Assembly: GCF_004349135.1 (NCBI RefSeq)
Contig: NZ_SMFN01000024.1
Location: 1 to 53,132 of the forward strand
Direction of reading: 5' to 3'
Origin: Flavobacterium sandaracinum
Lineage (GTDB): Bacteria > Bacteroidota > Bacteroidia > Flavobacteriales > Flavobacteriaceae
Length of the DNA stretch: 53,132 bases
Shown: one piece after another, positions 7,017 to 16,900 of the stretch
How positions within the stretch are numbered: position 1 is the stretch's first letter
How the letters are laid out: every line of letters starts with the position of its first letter
Translations under genes and position numbers: made by a program
Notes under the pieces: generated by a model
Databases searched by the model: none
What the model was told of the DNA's origin: nothing
The model's input: only the letters and a program-made list of their open reading frames with translations

Positions 7017-8417
7017 TTATATCGTTTCTGCTAAATCCAAAGCTTTATTCAGCGCTAATAATTTATTGTAAACCTCTTGCATTTCGTTTTCTTCATCAGA
7101 TCCCGCTACAATTCCCGCTCCAGCTTGGGAGTGTAATTGATGGTTTTTACTCAAAAAAGTCCGAATCATAATCGCATGATTAAAATTACCTTCAAAATCC
7201 ATAAATCCGATAGCGCCACCATAAAAATTTCTATTCGTTTTTTCATACTCTTCAATCAGCTGCATAGCCCGGTGTTTGGGAGCACCACTCAATGTTCCTG
7301 CCGGAAAAGTATCCGCTACGACTTGCATTGTCGTTGCATTTTCATGCAAGTGTCCCGTTACTTTTGAAACCAAGTGAATCACATGAGAAAAGAATTGTAC
7401 TTCTCTATATTTCTCCACGTTGACATTATGACCGTTTCGGCTTAAATCATTTCTGGCCAAATCTACTAACATTACATGCTCGCTATTTTCTTTTTTATCT
7501 ATGGATAATTCTTTGGCTAGAACGGCATCTTTTTCATCATCTCCCGTTCTTTTGAAAGTTCCTGCAATAGGATGAATCTCCGCTTTGCGATCTTTTACAA
7601 TGATTTGTGCTTCGGGTGACGAACCAAATATTTTAAAGTCTCCGTAATCAAAAAAGAACAAATAAGGAGATGGATTGATGCTTCTCAACGCTCTGTACAC
7701 ATTGAATTCATCGCCTTTAAATCCTTGGGTAAACCTGCGAGATAAAACCAATTGGAATACATCGCCGCGGAAACAATGCTTTTTGGCCAAAGCCACATTA
7801 TGCTTAAATTCTTCGTCTGTTAAATTTGAAAAGCCTTCGCCTTCTTTATAAAATTTATAAGATGAAATGTTTCTGGATTGCAACAATTGCTCGATTTCGG
7901 ATATGTTGTTTCTTCCGTCTAAACTGTGGCAGAAAATATAGGCTTCATTTTTGAAATGATTGATGGCAATGATATTTTGGTACACGGCATAATACACATC
8001 AGGAATGGTATTGCTATTTTCTTTTTTGGCAATAGATACTTTTTCGAAATACCGAACAGCATCGTATGAAATATATCCAAAAAGTCCATTATTGATGAAT
8101 TTAAAATCATTTTTCTCCGATTTAAACTGACCTGAAAATTCCTGAATTACAGTCGGAATATTGGTATTAACATCAATTGTGATTTTCTCAGAACTTCCAT
8201 CAGGGAAAGTTTTGTAAATAGTTTCGTTTTCTATTTTGATGGAAGCAATAGGATTGCAACAGATGTAGGAGAAACTGTTGTCATTTCCATGATAATCACT
8301 ACTTTCTAGTAACAGACTATTTGGAAATTTATCTCTAATTTTGAGATACACACTCACAGGAGTAATTGTATCAGCCAAGATTTGCTTGTAATTTGTATTT
8401 AATTTAAGTGATTTCAA
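7017..8417 (-). CDS. trpE: Anthranilate synthase component I, TTG start
   Basis: Chorismate to anthranilate, with TrpG. 466 residues. The feedback-inhibition motif LLESS lies at 36-40 with the usual spacing from the N-terminus, so tryptophan inhibition is expected. C-terminal chorismate-binding motifs include PIAGTFKR, DLARNDLSR and the final AGAGIVAGS. The start is a TTG at 8417: an in-frame TAA lies only two codons upstream and the next Met is far inside the conserved domain, so no ATG start is possible. First structural gene of the operon, placed just after the attenuator terminator. Confidence 0.97.
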   Translation of the reverse strand: MKSLKLNTNYKQILADTITPVSVYLKIRDKFPNSLLLESSDYHGNDNSFSYICCNPIASIKIENETIYKTFPDGSSEKITIDVNTNIPTVIQEFSGQFKSEKNDFKFINNGLFGYISYDAVRYFEKVSIAKKENSNTIPDVYYAVYQNIIAINHFKNEAYIFCHSLDGRNNISEIEQLLQSRNISSYKFYKEGEGFSNLTDEEFKHNVALAKKHCFRGDVFQLVLSRRFTQGFKGDEFNVYRALRSINPSPYLFFFDYGDFKIFGSSPEAQIIVKDRKAEIHPIAGTFKRTGDDEKDAVLAKELSIDKKENSEHVMLVDLARNDLSRNGHNVNVEKYREVQFFSHVIHLVSKVTGHLHENATTMQVVADTFPAGTLSGAPKHRAMQLIEEYEKTNRNFYGGAIGFMDFEGNFNHAIMIRTFLSKNHQLHSQAGAGIVAGSDEENEMQEVYNKLLALNKALDLAETI

Positions 8418-8460
8418 TTGTTATGTTTTTAATGTTGTGTTTAACTGGTAAAATTGGCAC

Positions 8461-8493
8461 AAAAAAAAGGCCTGTCGTGATGACAAGCCTTTT
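8461..8493 (-). terminator. trp attenuator terminator
   Basis: On the minus strand a 10-bp stem (AAGGCTTGTC with GACAGGCCTT, one G-U pair) with a 5-nt loop is followed by at least six T. It lies between the leader peptide and trpE. Its loop and 3' arm contain TCACGAC (8474-8480), which can instead pair with GTCGTGA at 8530-8536 at the end of the leader peptide. Confidence 0.92.
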
Positions 8494-8536
8494 ATATTTA
8501 TAGTTTTAATAATACTATAGGAGCTTAGTTCACGAC
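8474..8536 (-). promoter_or_regulatory. trp antiterminator pairing
   Basis: GTCGTGA (8530-8536), overlapping the leader-peptide stop codon, is complementary over 7 bp to TCACGAC (8474-8480) in the terminator hairpin. A ribosome stalled on the Trp codons (8554-8562) would leave this arm free and block terminator formation. A ribosome reaching the stop codon would cover it and allow termination. The logic is inferred from the geometry. Confidence 0.7.
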
Positions 8537-8586
8537 GACTGACGTAAATTGTTCCACCACCAAGTATTGTTTAAAATTGTTTTCAT
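8530..8586 (-). CDS. trpL: trp leader peptide with WWW
   Basis: An 18-codon reading frame, MKTILNNTWWWNNLRQSS, with ATG at 8586 and TGA at 8530. Three consecutive Trp codons (8554-8562) are far above chance in a peptide of this size. It begins 18 bp after the promoter -7 box and precedes the terminator. Role: sensing charged tRNA-Trp through ribosome stalling, controlling readthrough into trpE. It is too short for standard gene callers. Confidence 0.93.
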   Translation of the reverse strand: MKTILNNTWWWNNLRQSS

Positions 8587-8603
8587 GTTTTATTTTGTTG
8601 AAA

Positions 8604-8633
8604 CAAATGTAGAAATTAAATTCGATTATTCAA
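8604..8633 (-). promoter_or_regulatory. trp operon promoter
   Basis: On the minus strand TTG (8631-8633), a 19-bp spacer and TACATTTG (8604-8611) match the Bacteroidota sigma-A consensus TTG-N19-TAnnTTTG exactly. Confidence 0.85.
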
Positions 8634-8710
8634 GTATACAATCCGTTAAAAATCATTAAAAATAAAGATTATTTGTTAAATAAATTTTCTAGCAGAAATT
8701 CATAAAAGTA

Positions 8711-8740
8711 CAAAACCCCAACAATTGCTTGTTAGGGTTT
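8711..8740 (-). terminator. Hairpin after yceI
   Basis: A 12-bp stem with one mismatch (8713-8724 with 8729-8740) and TTGC loop, 24 bp after the yceI stop. Only a short T-run follows. It separates the MarR-nitroreductase-YceI operon from the trp promoter. Confidence 0.7.
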
Positions 8741-8763
8741 AATGATATTGTTTTGATTTGAAA

Positions 8764-9333
8764 TTAGAATTTCAGAGCTACAGCTAAAGTGAAATCATCA
8801 TTGATAGCTTTGTCTCCAATTGCACTAAAAATACTTGCTGAATTATATTCGATTTTGTATTTAGTTCTGTCAATTACTACATTAGCATTAGCTGTATTCG
8901 CAGTTGTAGCAAGATCAAAAGTTACGGGTTTAGTAATTCCTTTGATCGTTAAATCTCCAGTTACGGTGTATACATTTGGTGCTTTAGTAACTAATTTTTT
9001 GAAAACTAAAGTTGCTGTTGCAAATTTATCTGTTCCAAAAAAGTCATCCGCTTTCAAGTGACCTTCTAATTTTTCTTTACCTTGACCTGCTTTTAAGTCG
9101 GTAACAGTCATAGAAGTCATATCAACTACAAATGTACCACCTACTAATTTTTTTCCTTTGAAAACTAAAGCACCGTCTTTAAGGTTGATTGTACCTTCAT
9201 GAGCTCCAGTTACTTTTTTTCCAACCCAGTTGATTGTACTAGCTGCAGCGTTCACTTTTTTAGTTTGTGCAGTTACTGATACTGTAGATAATACTACTAC
9301 TAATGCTAATGCGATTGATTTTAAATTTTTCAT
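8764..9333 (-). CDS. YceI-family secreted lipid-binding protein
   Basis: 189 residues with a signal peptide cleaved probably after VSVTA (about residue 22). The mature part is the YceI beta-barrel pattern: WVGKKVTGAHEGTINL, then the internal DLTIKGITKPVTFDL and the C-terminal NDDFTLAVALKF. Family members bind isoprenoid or fatty-acyl ligands in an extended lipocalin-like barrel in the periplasm; the ligand here is unknown. It is the last gene of a marR-nitroreductase-yceI operon, 46 bp after the nitroreductase stop, so it is probably under MarR control. Confidence 0.93.
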   Translation of the reverse strand: MKNLKSIALALVVVLSTVSVTAQTKKVNAAASTINWVGKKVTGAHEGTINLKDGALVFKGKKLVGGTFVVDMTSMTVTDLKAGQGKEKLEGHLKADDFFGTDKFATATLVFKKLVTKAPNVYTVTGDLTIKGITKPVTFDLATTANTANANVVIDRTKYKIEYNSASIFSAIGDKAINDDFTLAVALKF

Positions 9334-9379
9334 TTGTTAAAATTTGATTTGAATTAATATTTAATTTTGGATTAGTAAT

Positions 9380-10012
9380 TTATAAAGTGATGAATAAGTC
9401 TTCGTTTGATTTTCTAACTTTCTTATAATATTGAGTGGCATCGTCATCATGTCTGTATCCTAGAGTGGCTATTAATGCTGCATTAAGTCCAAGTTTCTCT
9501 AAACCTAATATTTCATTTACATCGGCAGGAACAAAACCCTCCATTGGGGTTACATCTATTTTAAGTTCAGCAGCAGCGTTAAGTAAATTTCCTAAAGCTA
9601 AATACGTTTGCTTTGCAGTCCAATGATTACGAATATCTTCTGGAAGAGTTGTAAGGTTGTTTTTCATTAAATCACCATAAGGTTTCAAGTTTTCTAAAGG
9701 AATTTCTCTAGTTTGACTCATGTTCTGAATTAAATTGTCTATCCCTTCTGCTCCAAAATTTAATTCGTTGGCAAAAACAATTAAATGTGATGCTTCAACA
9801 ATTTGAGATTGTCCCCAAGCCGAAGGTTTGATTTTAGCTCTTAATTCTGGATTTTCTACGATAATAACTTTGTAAGGTTGCAATCCATAAGACGAAGAAG
9901 TCAAACGAATGGCTTCTTTTAAAGTATTTAAATCTTCAGTAGTTATTTTTTTTGTAGCATCGAATTTTTTCGTTGCGTATCTCCAATTTTGATTTTCTAA
10001 GAAAGTATTCAT
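9380..10012 (-). CDS. NfsB-like FMN nitroreductase / NAD(P)H oxidoreductase
   Basis: 210 residues, soluble. The start NWRYATKKFD, then SSYGLQPYKVIIV, corresponds to the FMN-binding N-terminal segment of the NfsB/FRase I branch, and GLNAALIATLGYRHDDD ends the fold with the residues that close over the flavin phosphate. Enzymes of this group reduce quinones, nitroaromatics or flavins using NAD(P)H as a homodimer. The physiological substrate cannot be told from sequence. It follows marR by 23 bp, a classic arrangement for a stress-inducible reductase repressed by its neighbour. Confidence 0.9.
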   Translation of the reverse strand: MNTFLENQNWRYATKKFDATKKITTEDLNTLKEAIRLTSSSYGLQPYKVIIVENPELRAKIKPSAWGQSQIVEASHLIVFANELNFGAEGIDNLIQNMSQTREIPLENLKPYGDLMKNNLTTLPEDIRNHWTAKQTYLALGNLLNAAAELKIDVTPMEGFVPADVNEILGLEKLGLNAALIATLGYRHDDDATQYYKKVRKSNEDLFITL

Positions 10013-10035
10013 ATTGTAATGTTATTATTAATTAT

Positions 10036-10491
10036 TTATTGGTTTCTGTATTTTTCTAATAAGTGATTTAATTGGTCTATTTCTTCTGAATTTAGATTTT
10101 TTGAAAAATACTGCTCGTGAGCAATGACTTTCGGATCTAATTCTTCTAAAACGTCTAATCCTTTTGGTGTTATTAAGACTTCTATTTTTCGTCTGTTTTC
10201 AGGACATACTTTTCGAGTTACTAACTCTTTCAACAACAATTTATCTACTAAACGAGTAGTGTTACTGGTTTTAGCTAACATTCGCTCTTGAATGGCCCAC
10301 ATATTTGCCGGATTCCCTTTTTGTCCTCTTAATATTCGAAGTACATTATATTGTTCTCCTGATATTTCATGAGGTTTTAATATTTCATTAAAATTTTCTG
10401 TAATAACATTTTGTGTGTACAAAACATTCAGAATAATTTTTTTAGAATTATCCATGGGTACAGTAGATTTTAAAACGTCTTCAATTTTCAT
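10036..10491 (-). CDS. MarR-family transcriptional regulator
   Basis: 151 residues with the winged-helix core: QYNVLRILRGQ leading to the recognition helix TSNTTRLVDKLLLKEL, then the wing VCPENRRKIEVLITPKG. The C-terminal helix is the dimerisation region. First gene of the operon with the nitroreductase and YceI. Two palindromes of the same type overlap its promoter, which implies autorepression and control of the downstream genes. MarR proteins are usually relieved by phenolic ligands or cysteine oxidation. One cysteine is visible (VCPENR, in the wing); its role is not predicted. Confidence 0.93.
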   Translation of the reverse strand: MKIEDVLKSTVPMDNSKKIILNVLYTQNVITENFNEILKPHEISGEQYNVLRILRGQKGNPANMWAIQERMLAKTSNTTRLVDKLLLKELVTRKVCPENRRKIEVLITPKGLDVLEELDPKVIAHEQYFSKNLNSEEIDQLNHLLEKYRNQ

Positions 10492-10506
10492 AATTGTATA
10501 TATGTA

Positions 10507-10552
10507 ATTTGTCGGTACAAATGTAACACTTTTTATAGTTGTATGTACAAAT
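10507..10552 (-). promoter_or_regulatory. marR operon promoter with two tandem palindromic operators
   Basis: ATTTGTCGGTACAAAT (10507-10522) is a perfect 6+6 palindrome overlapping the -7 box TACATTTG (10518-10525, minus strand). A second, TTGTATGTACAA (10539-10550), lies 30 bp away, about three helical turns, over the -33 TTG (10548-10550). Both share TTGT-N4-ACAA. Placement suits MarR autorepression. Confidence 0.7.
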
Positions 10553-10900
10553 GTGTGTTATTTTTTTATTAAATAAATTTTTTATCCGTTTTAAGCGCTT
10601 TTCAGCATCGCTTTGGTTTTATAAAACAAAAAGAATCTTCTAGTTTTCGAATACAAAATTTACAAAAATCAATCCAAAATTTTTTTTCGATTTAGTATTT
10701 TAACAATTTGCATTTAAATTGCTCTATTTTGACTTTATATTTTATACTGTTTTGGAAGTTAAAAATGTAGGTTACTATAAAATAACAGGTATTGTTTTTT
10801 AGTCAAATCATGGAATTGCACGACTTTTGACATTTAAATTATTATTGCCCTTTTTTATTCTTAACTATAATTTGTTATATTTATCATTTATTATAAATTG
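10553..10900 (+). promoter_or_regulatory. Intergenic region with kinase promoter
   Basis: A 348-bp AT-rich spacer without a reading frame. TTG (10845-10847), an 18-bp spacer and TATAATTTG (10866-10874) give a near-consensus promoter whose start would lie about 20 nt before the kinase ATG. Nothing else is recognised. Confidence 0.5.
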
Positions 10901-13900
10901 ATGAGCAAGAATATAAATAAGCCTTCCTACGACGATTTACTTAGTAGAATTCAAAAGCAAGAATTAGAAATAAATCGTTTATTAAAAAAAGAGCAATTAA
11001 GCAGTGACCTTGCTTTCTACCAAAAAGTATCTCGCGATTTAGTTTGTATAGCCGGTTTTGATGGTTTTCTTAAACAAATAAATCCCTCTTTTGTACAATT
11101 ATTAGGCTACTCTTCGGAGGAGTTACTAACTAATCCTATTTTATCATTTATTCATCCAGAGGATATTGAGAAAACAAAGCAGGAATTCTTATTGTTGTCT
11201 AATTCTCAGTCATCCCCTTATTTTGAAAACCGATATATAAAAAAGAATGCTGATATAGTAACGATACAATGGACAATTAGCCTTTCTCCTAATCAAGATT
11301 ATGTATATGGAATAGGTAGAGATATTTCAGAAATAAAAAATAATCAAGACTATTTACGCTCTGCTCAAAACTTATTGAATGAAGCCCAAAAAATTGCCAA
11401 GATTGGGAGTTGGGAATTTAATTTAAAGACTAGAAATATGATTTGGTCTAAGGAATTATATTCGATTTATGAAATTGACAGAGATCCTAAACAAAGTTTG
11501 TTTCAGGAATTTATAAATCTTTTTTCAGCAGAGGATGCCACCTCTTTTTTAAATAAAATTGATCAAGCAATTATTGATAAAAAAGAATTTGAGGTGCAAC
11601 AAAATGTCGTTTTATCAAACAACAAAAAAAAATGGTTGCATGCTATTGTAGTTCTAGAATTAGATAGTGAGGGAAATGTTGTTACACTAAGGGGGAATAC
11701 TCAGGATATTACAGAGAAAAAATTAATCGAGCAGTCAATAAAAGAGCAAGAAGCCGCAGTAATAGATTATAAACTTAAATTGATTGAGAAAGAAAGTGAT
11801 GCTAAGTTTAAATATTATATTGAAAATGCTCCAGACGGAATTTTTGTTATTAATCAAGACAGAAACTATATTGAAGTTAACCAAGCTGCATCTACATTAA
11901 CGGGATATTCTGCGGAAGAACTTTTGTTGATGAAATTTGGAGATTTATCTTCAAAGGAACATGCGGATGCTACTTTACAAAAATTTCAACTTTTGCAAGA
12001 AACAGGAGTCTTAAAAGGAGAGATTATAATTAATCATAAAAATGGAGCTGAACTGTTTTGTTTCATTGATTTAGTGAAGCTTTCCGAGGATCGATTTTTA
12101 GGTTTTGTTAAAGACGTTACTCAAAATAGGAAAGCCGAAGAAAAAATAAAACAAAGCGAAAAATGGTTCCGCACACTAGTAGAATATAATGATGGCATTA
12201 TAGCTGTTTTGGATAAAGACTTAAACACTATTTTTAGGAGTAGCTCTTCTGCTCGTATTACAGGCTATTCTGATGCCGAGTTTAAAAAAATAACAAGTAC
12301 AGTCTACTATCATCCTGATTATTTAGAATATGTTAGAGGAATGATTCAAAGAGCAGTTGACAATCCGGGCCTCCCTTTAGACGTTATTTTTCAAGTTAAG
12401 CATAAGAATGGAAATTATATCTGGCTACAAGGAGTCCTGAAAAATATGATAGAGCACAATGGTGTGAATGGTATCGTTGTCAATTTAAGAGATGTCACTG
12501 AAAGCATCATGGCCAATGAAACCTTATCAAAAGAAAAAGATAAATTTGCTAAAATTGCAGCTACATCGCCAGGATTGATTTATTCCATGCGGCAAAATAA
12601 GGACGGTTCATTATGTTATCCTTATGCCAGTCATGCTATTGAGGAAATATATGGATTTACCTATGATGAGATTGAGTTTGATGCAAATAAAGTTTTTGGA
12701 TTAATTCATCCGGATGATATAGAGAGCTTGATGTGCAGCATACATGAAACTAAATCCAAGTTAGTTCCTCTCAAAGGAGAATACCGCTATTTTCATCCTA
12801 CAAAAGGATTGGTTTGGCATAGTGTAAATTCTTTGCCTATAGTTGAGCCGGAAGGAACGGTGATTTGCCATGGAATTGTTACAGATGTTACTGAAAAAAT
12901 TTTAGCGGAACAAAAAATTATTAAAGCTAATAGGCTGTATTTGTTTATCAGTCAGATTAACCAGATGATCGTAAGAACTACAGATCAAGAAACGTTATTT
13001 ACAGAAGCATGTACTATTGCAGTTGATTTAGGAAAGTTTAAAATGGCATGGGTTGGCATTGTAGATGAAGTTACTAAAAGAGTAATACCAGTAAAAATTG
13101 CAGGAGATGACCGGGATTATTTCTCTAAAATTAAAACCATAACAATAGATGATGAGCCACTTGGCAGAGGTCCAGCAGGTCGAGCCATTATACAAGGCAA
13201 AGCGGTTGTTTGTAATGATATTGAAAATGATGTAATGATGCTGCCTTGGAAAGAAGAAGCATTAGATAGAGGATATTTATCTTTAATGTCAGTTCCAATA
13301 AATAAATTCGGAAAAGCAATTGGTACTTTTACTTTCTATGCAGAGGAGAAAAATTTCTTTGATGAAGAGGAAATTGCATTACTAGAGGAAGCGACAGGTG
13401 ATGTGGCTTTTGCTCTAGAGATTTTTGAAAAAGAAGCGCTACGCAAAAAAGCGGAAGAAGATATATCTGAAAGTGAACAAAGATATTACACTTTAACGGA
13501 GGTTTCTACAGTTGGAATTTTTCGCACAGATACAAAAGGGTATACCACTTATGTAAATTCCTATTGGTGTCAAATTTCCGGATTGTCTTTTGAAGAAGCT
13601 ATGGGTAACGGCTGGATAAAGGCCGTTCATGAGGAAGATAAAAAAATAGTATCGCAAAGATGGGAGGAAGCAACAAATGATCTAGAAACATCAATATCAG
13701 AGTATCGTTTTTTGCGTCCTGATGGATCAATAGCTTGGGTGATGGGCCGGGCGATTCTAGAAAGAAATGTTAGAAATGAAATCGTGGGTTATATCGGTAC
13801 AATAACTGATATTACGGAGCGTAAGATTGCTGAAGATGCCATTTTGAAGGAAAAACAACTTTCTGAATTGATAATCAATAACCTGCCGGGTGTTTTCTAT

Positions 13901-16900
13901 TTGTATGACGAATCTGGGAATTTTGTTAAATGGAATAAAAATTTCGAGACTGTTACCGGTTACACTGCAGCTGAAATAGCTCAAATGGAAGCAGTAGATT
14001 TTTATGATGAGGATTTTAAGGAAATCATAAAAACAAGATTAAAGACGGTCTTTGAAAGTAAAACACCAGGATTAGAAATCGAACTATTTACAAAAAATAA
14101 AGATAAAATTCCATATTACATTAATTCTCATAATTTTGAGTATAAAGGAAATAAGTGTCTTTTAGGAATGGGCTTAGATCTTTCTGACCTCAAAAAAGCA
14201 GAAGAAAAAATAAGAATTGCAAACGAACGATTTGAAATGATTTCTGCAGCAACCAATGATGCAGTTTTTGAATATAATATACTAACAGGAGAAAGTTGGA
14301 ACAATCAAACTTTCATTACTCTTTTTGGATTTGGGAGCAGTTTGCCTAATGGTCAGAACAATAGCGTTATATGGCGTTCTAAGGTTCATCCAGAGGATAG
14401 GGAAAGAGTGGTTAAAAAATTAGAAGAATCCTATGTAGGATCTACTAATTTATGGTCAGACGAATTCCGATTTTTGAAAGCAGATGGCAGTTATGGAATT
14501 TTTTATGACAGAGGAATTATATCCAGAGATGAATCTGGAAAAGCAATTCGTTTAAATGGTGCCATGATTGAAATCACCGAATTAAAAAACATTAAGGAAC
14601 AGTTAATTCTTAGTGAAGAGAAATATAGAAGTCTTATTGAACAAGCTTCTGATGCTATTTTTATAAATGATATTTCAGGAAATTTACTTGAAGTAAACGA
14701 AAGTGCCTGTGTCATGCTAGGGTACACTAAAGAAGAATTATGCGCAAGAAACATAACAGATTTATACACTAAAGCCGAACTTGTAAGGAGGCCAATTATG
14801 TTCAAAGAAATATTAAATGGGGAGCAAACCCTGCTTGAACGTACTATGCTTCATAAAATGGGGTCTTTTATTACTGTAGAAATTACTGCAAAAATGATTG
14901 CTGATGGTCGGATTGTTGCTATTGTAAGGGATATAAGCGAACGTAAAAAGAAAGATGACGACTTTAAGAAAATGCATAAAAAAATGGAGGCCATTCTTGG
15001 AGCCATCCCAGATTTGTTATTTGAAGTAGATCTAACTGGTAAGATTTTTAATTATCATTCGCGCCGTGATGATCTCTTAGCATTACCTCCAGAAGTTTTT
15101 TTAGGAAAGACATTTTCAGAAGTTTTATCTCCAGATGTGGCTAATTTAATTTTGTCTGCTATTAAAGAAGCTTCTCTGCAAGGATATTCTATAGGAAGAC
15201 AATATTCCTTAATATTAAATGAGGAATTGTATTGGTTTGAACTTTCAATTGCACCAATGATGGAAAGCGATGCGCAGGAAGTTCATTTTATATGTTTGTC
15301 ACGCGATATTACCGCGGTAAAAAAATCCGATTTTGCACTTTTGAAAAGTGAGGAACGATACCGCGGCCTACTAAATAATCTTGATGCAGGGATTCTTGTT
15401 TATGCGGCTGATACATCAATTATTGTCAATAATCAAAAAGCAGCTGAATTATTGGGATTGACCGATAATCAAATGAAAGGGATGAAAGATTCGGATTTTG
15501 CTTGGAATTTTTTAGATGAGAATAATGCTATTTTGTCCAGAAACAAGTATCCAGTAAATCAAATCATTGCTACTAAGGAGTCTTTGAAAAATTTTAAATT
15601 AGGAGTAAGACGTTCCGCTAGAGAGGATATCGTGTGGTTATTAGTAAATGGTTATCCAGATCGTAACGAGAAGGGTGAGATCTTAGAAATTGTAATTAGT
15701 TTTTTTGATATTACAAAGCAAAAAGTAATGGAAATGGAACTGCTAAAAGCTAAGGAATTAGCAGAATCTGCAAACAAAGCAAAGACTGATTTTCTAGCTA
15801 ATATGAGTCATGAAATTAGAACGCCATTGAACGGGATAATTGGATTCACTCATTTACTTATGAAGTCTAATCTAAAAAAAAACCAAGCGGAATATATGAC
15901 TACGGTTAATGAATCAGCAACATCCTTAATGGAAATTGTTAACAATGTTTTGGATTTTTCTAAAATTGAATCTGGGAAATTAGAACTAGATATTGAGGAG
16001 GTCAACCTATTTAAATTGATAAATCAAGTCATAGATTTGTTTAAATTTCAAGCAAATCAAAAGAAGATAGATTTAATACTTGACATAAATAATAACGTTC
16101 CGCAATACATTCTGGCTGATTCTGTGCGATTGAAACAAATACTCGTAAATCTCTTGAGTAACGCAATTAAATTTACCAATTTTGGAGAAATAAGATTAGA
16201 TATCAATGAAGTCGATGCATCAAATGCAAAAGGGTCAACGATTCAGTTTTCTGTTAAAGATACTGGAGTGGGAATTAAGACCCAAAACAACGAAAAAATA
16301 TTCAATTCGTTTGTGCAAGAAGATAATTCCACCAATAGAAAATTTGGTGGTACAGGATTAGGGTTAGCTATTTCAAATCAATTATTGGCTTTAATGGATA
16401 GTAGGTTACAATTGATCAGTAAATATGGTGATGGAAGCGATTTCTTTTTTGTGATTAAATTTAAAAAAGCAAATCATAAGAAAAATACAACTGCGTTATT
16501 TGCCAAAAGCTTAAAAGAGGACGTTATTATACCATTGAACACTTTAAGTGATTTTACAGTTCTAATAGTGGAAGATAATAAAATTAATATGTTGCTAGCT
16601 AAAACATTAGTCAAAAGGATCATCTCTAATTGCACTATTCTTGAAGCTAAGGACGGTAATGAGGCTGTCGATATCTATAAAAAAGAAAAACCGGATGTGA
16701 TTTTAATGGACATTCAAATGCCAAATAAAAATGGATATGAAGCAACAGACGAGATTAGACAATTAAAAGATTCGGGGGATATTCCTATAATTGCAATAAC
16801 CGCCGGAATCATGGTTGGAGATAAAGAAAAATGCCTTCAAGCTGGTATGAATGATTACTTACCTAAACCGATTATTCAATTGGATTTAGAAAAAATGTTG

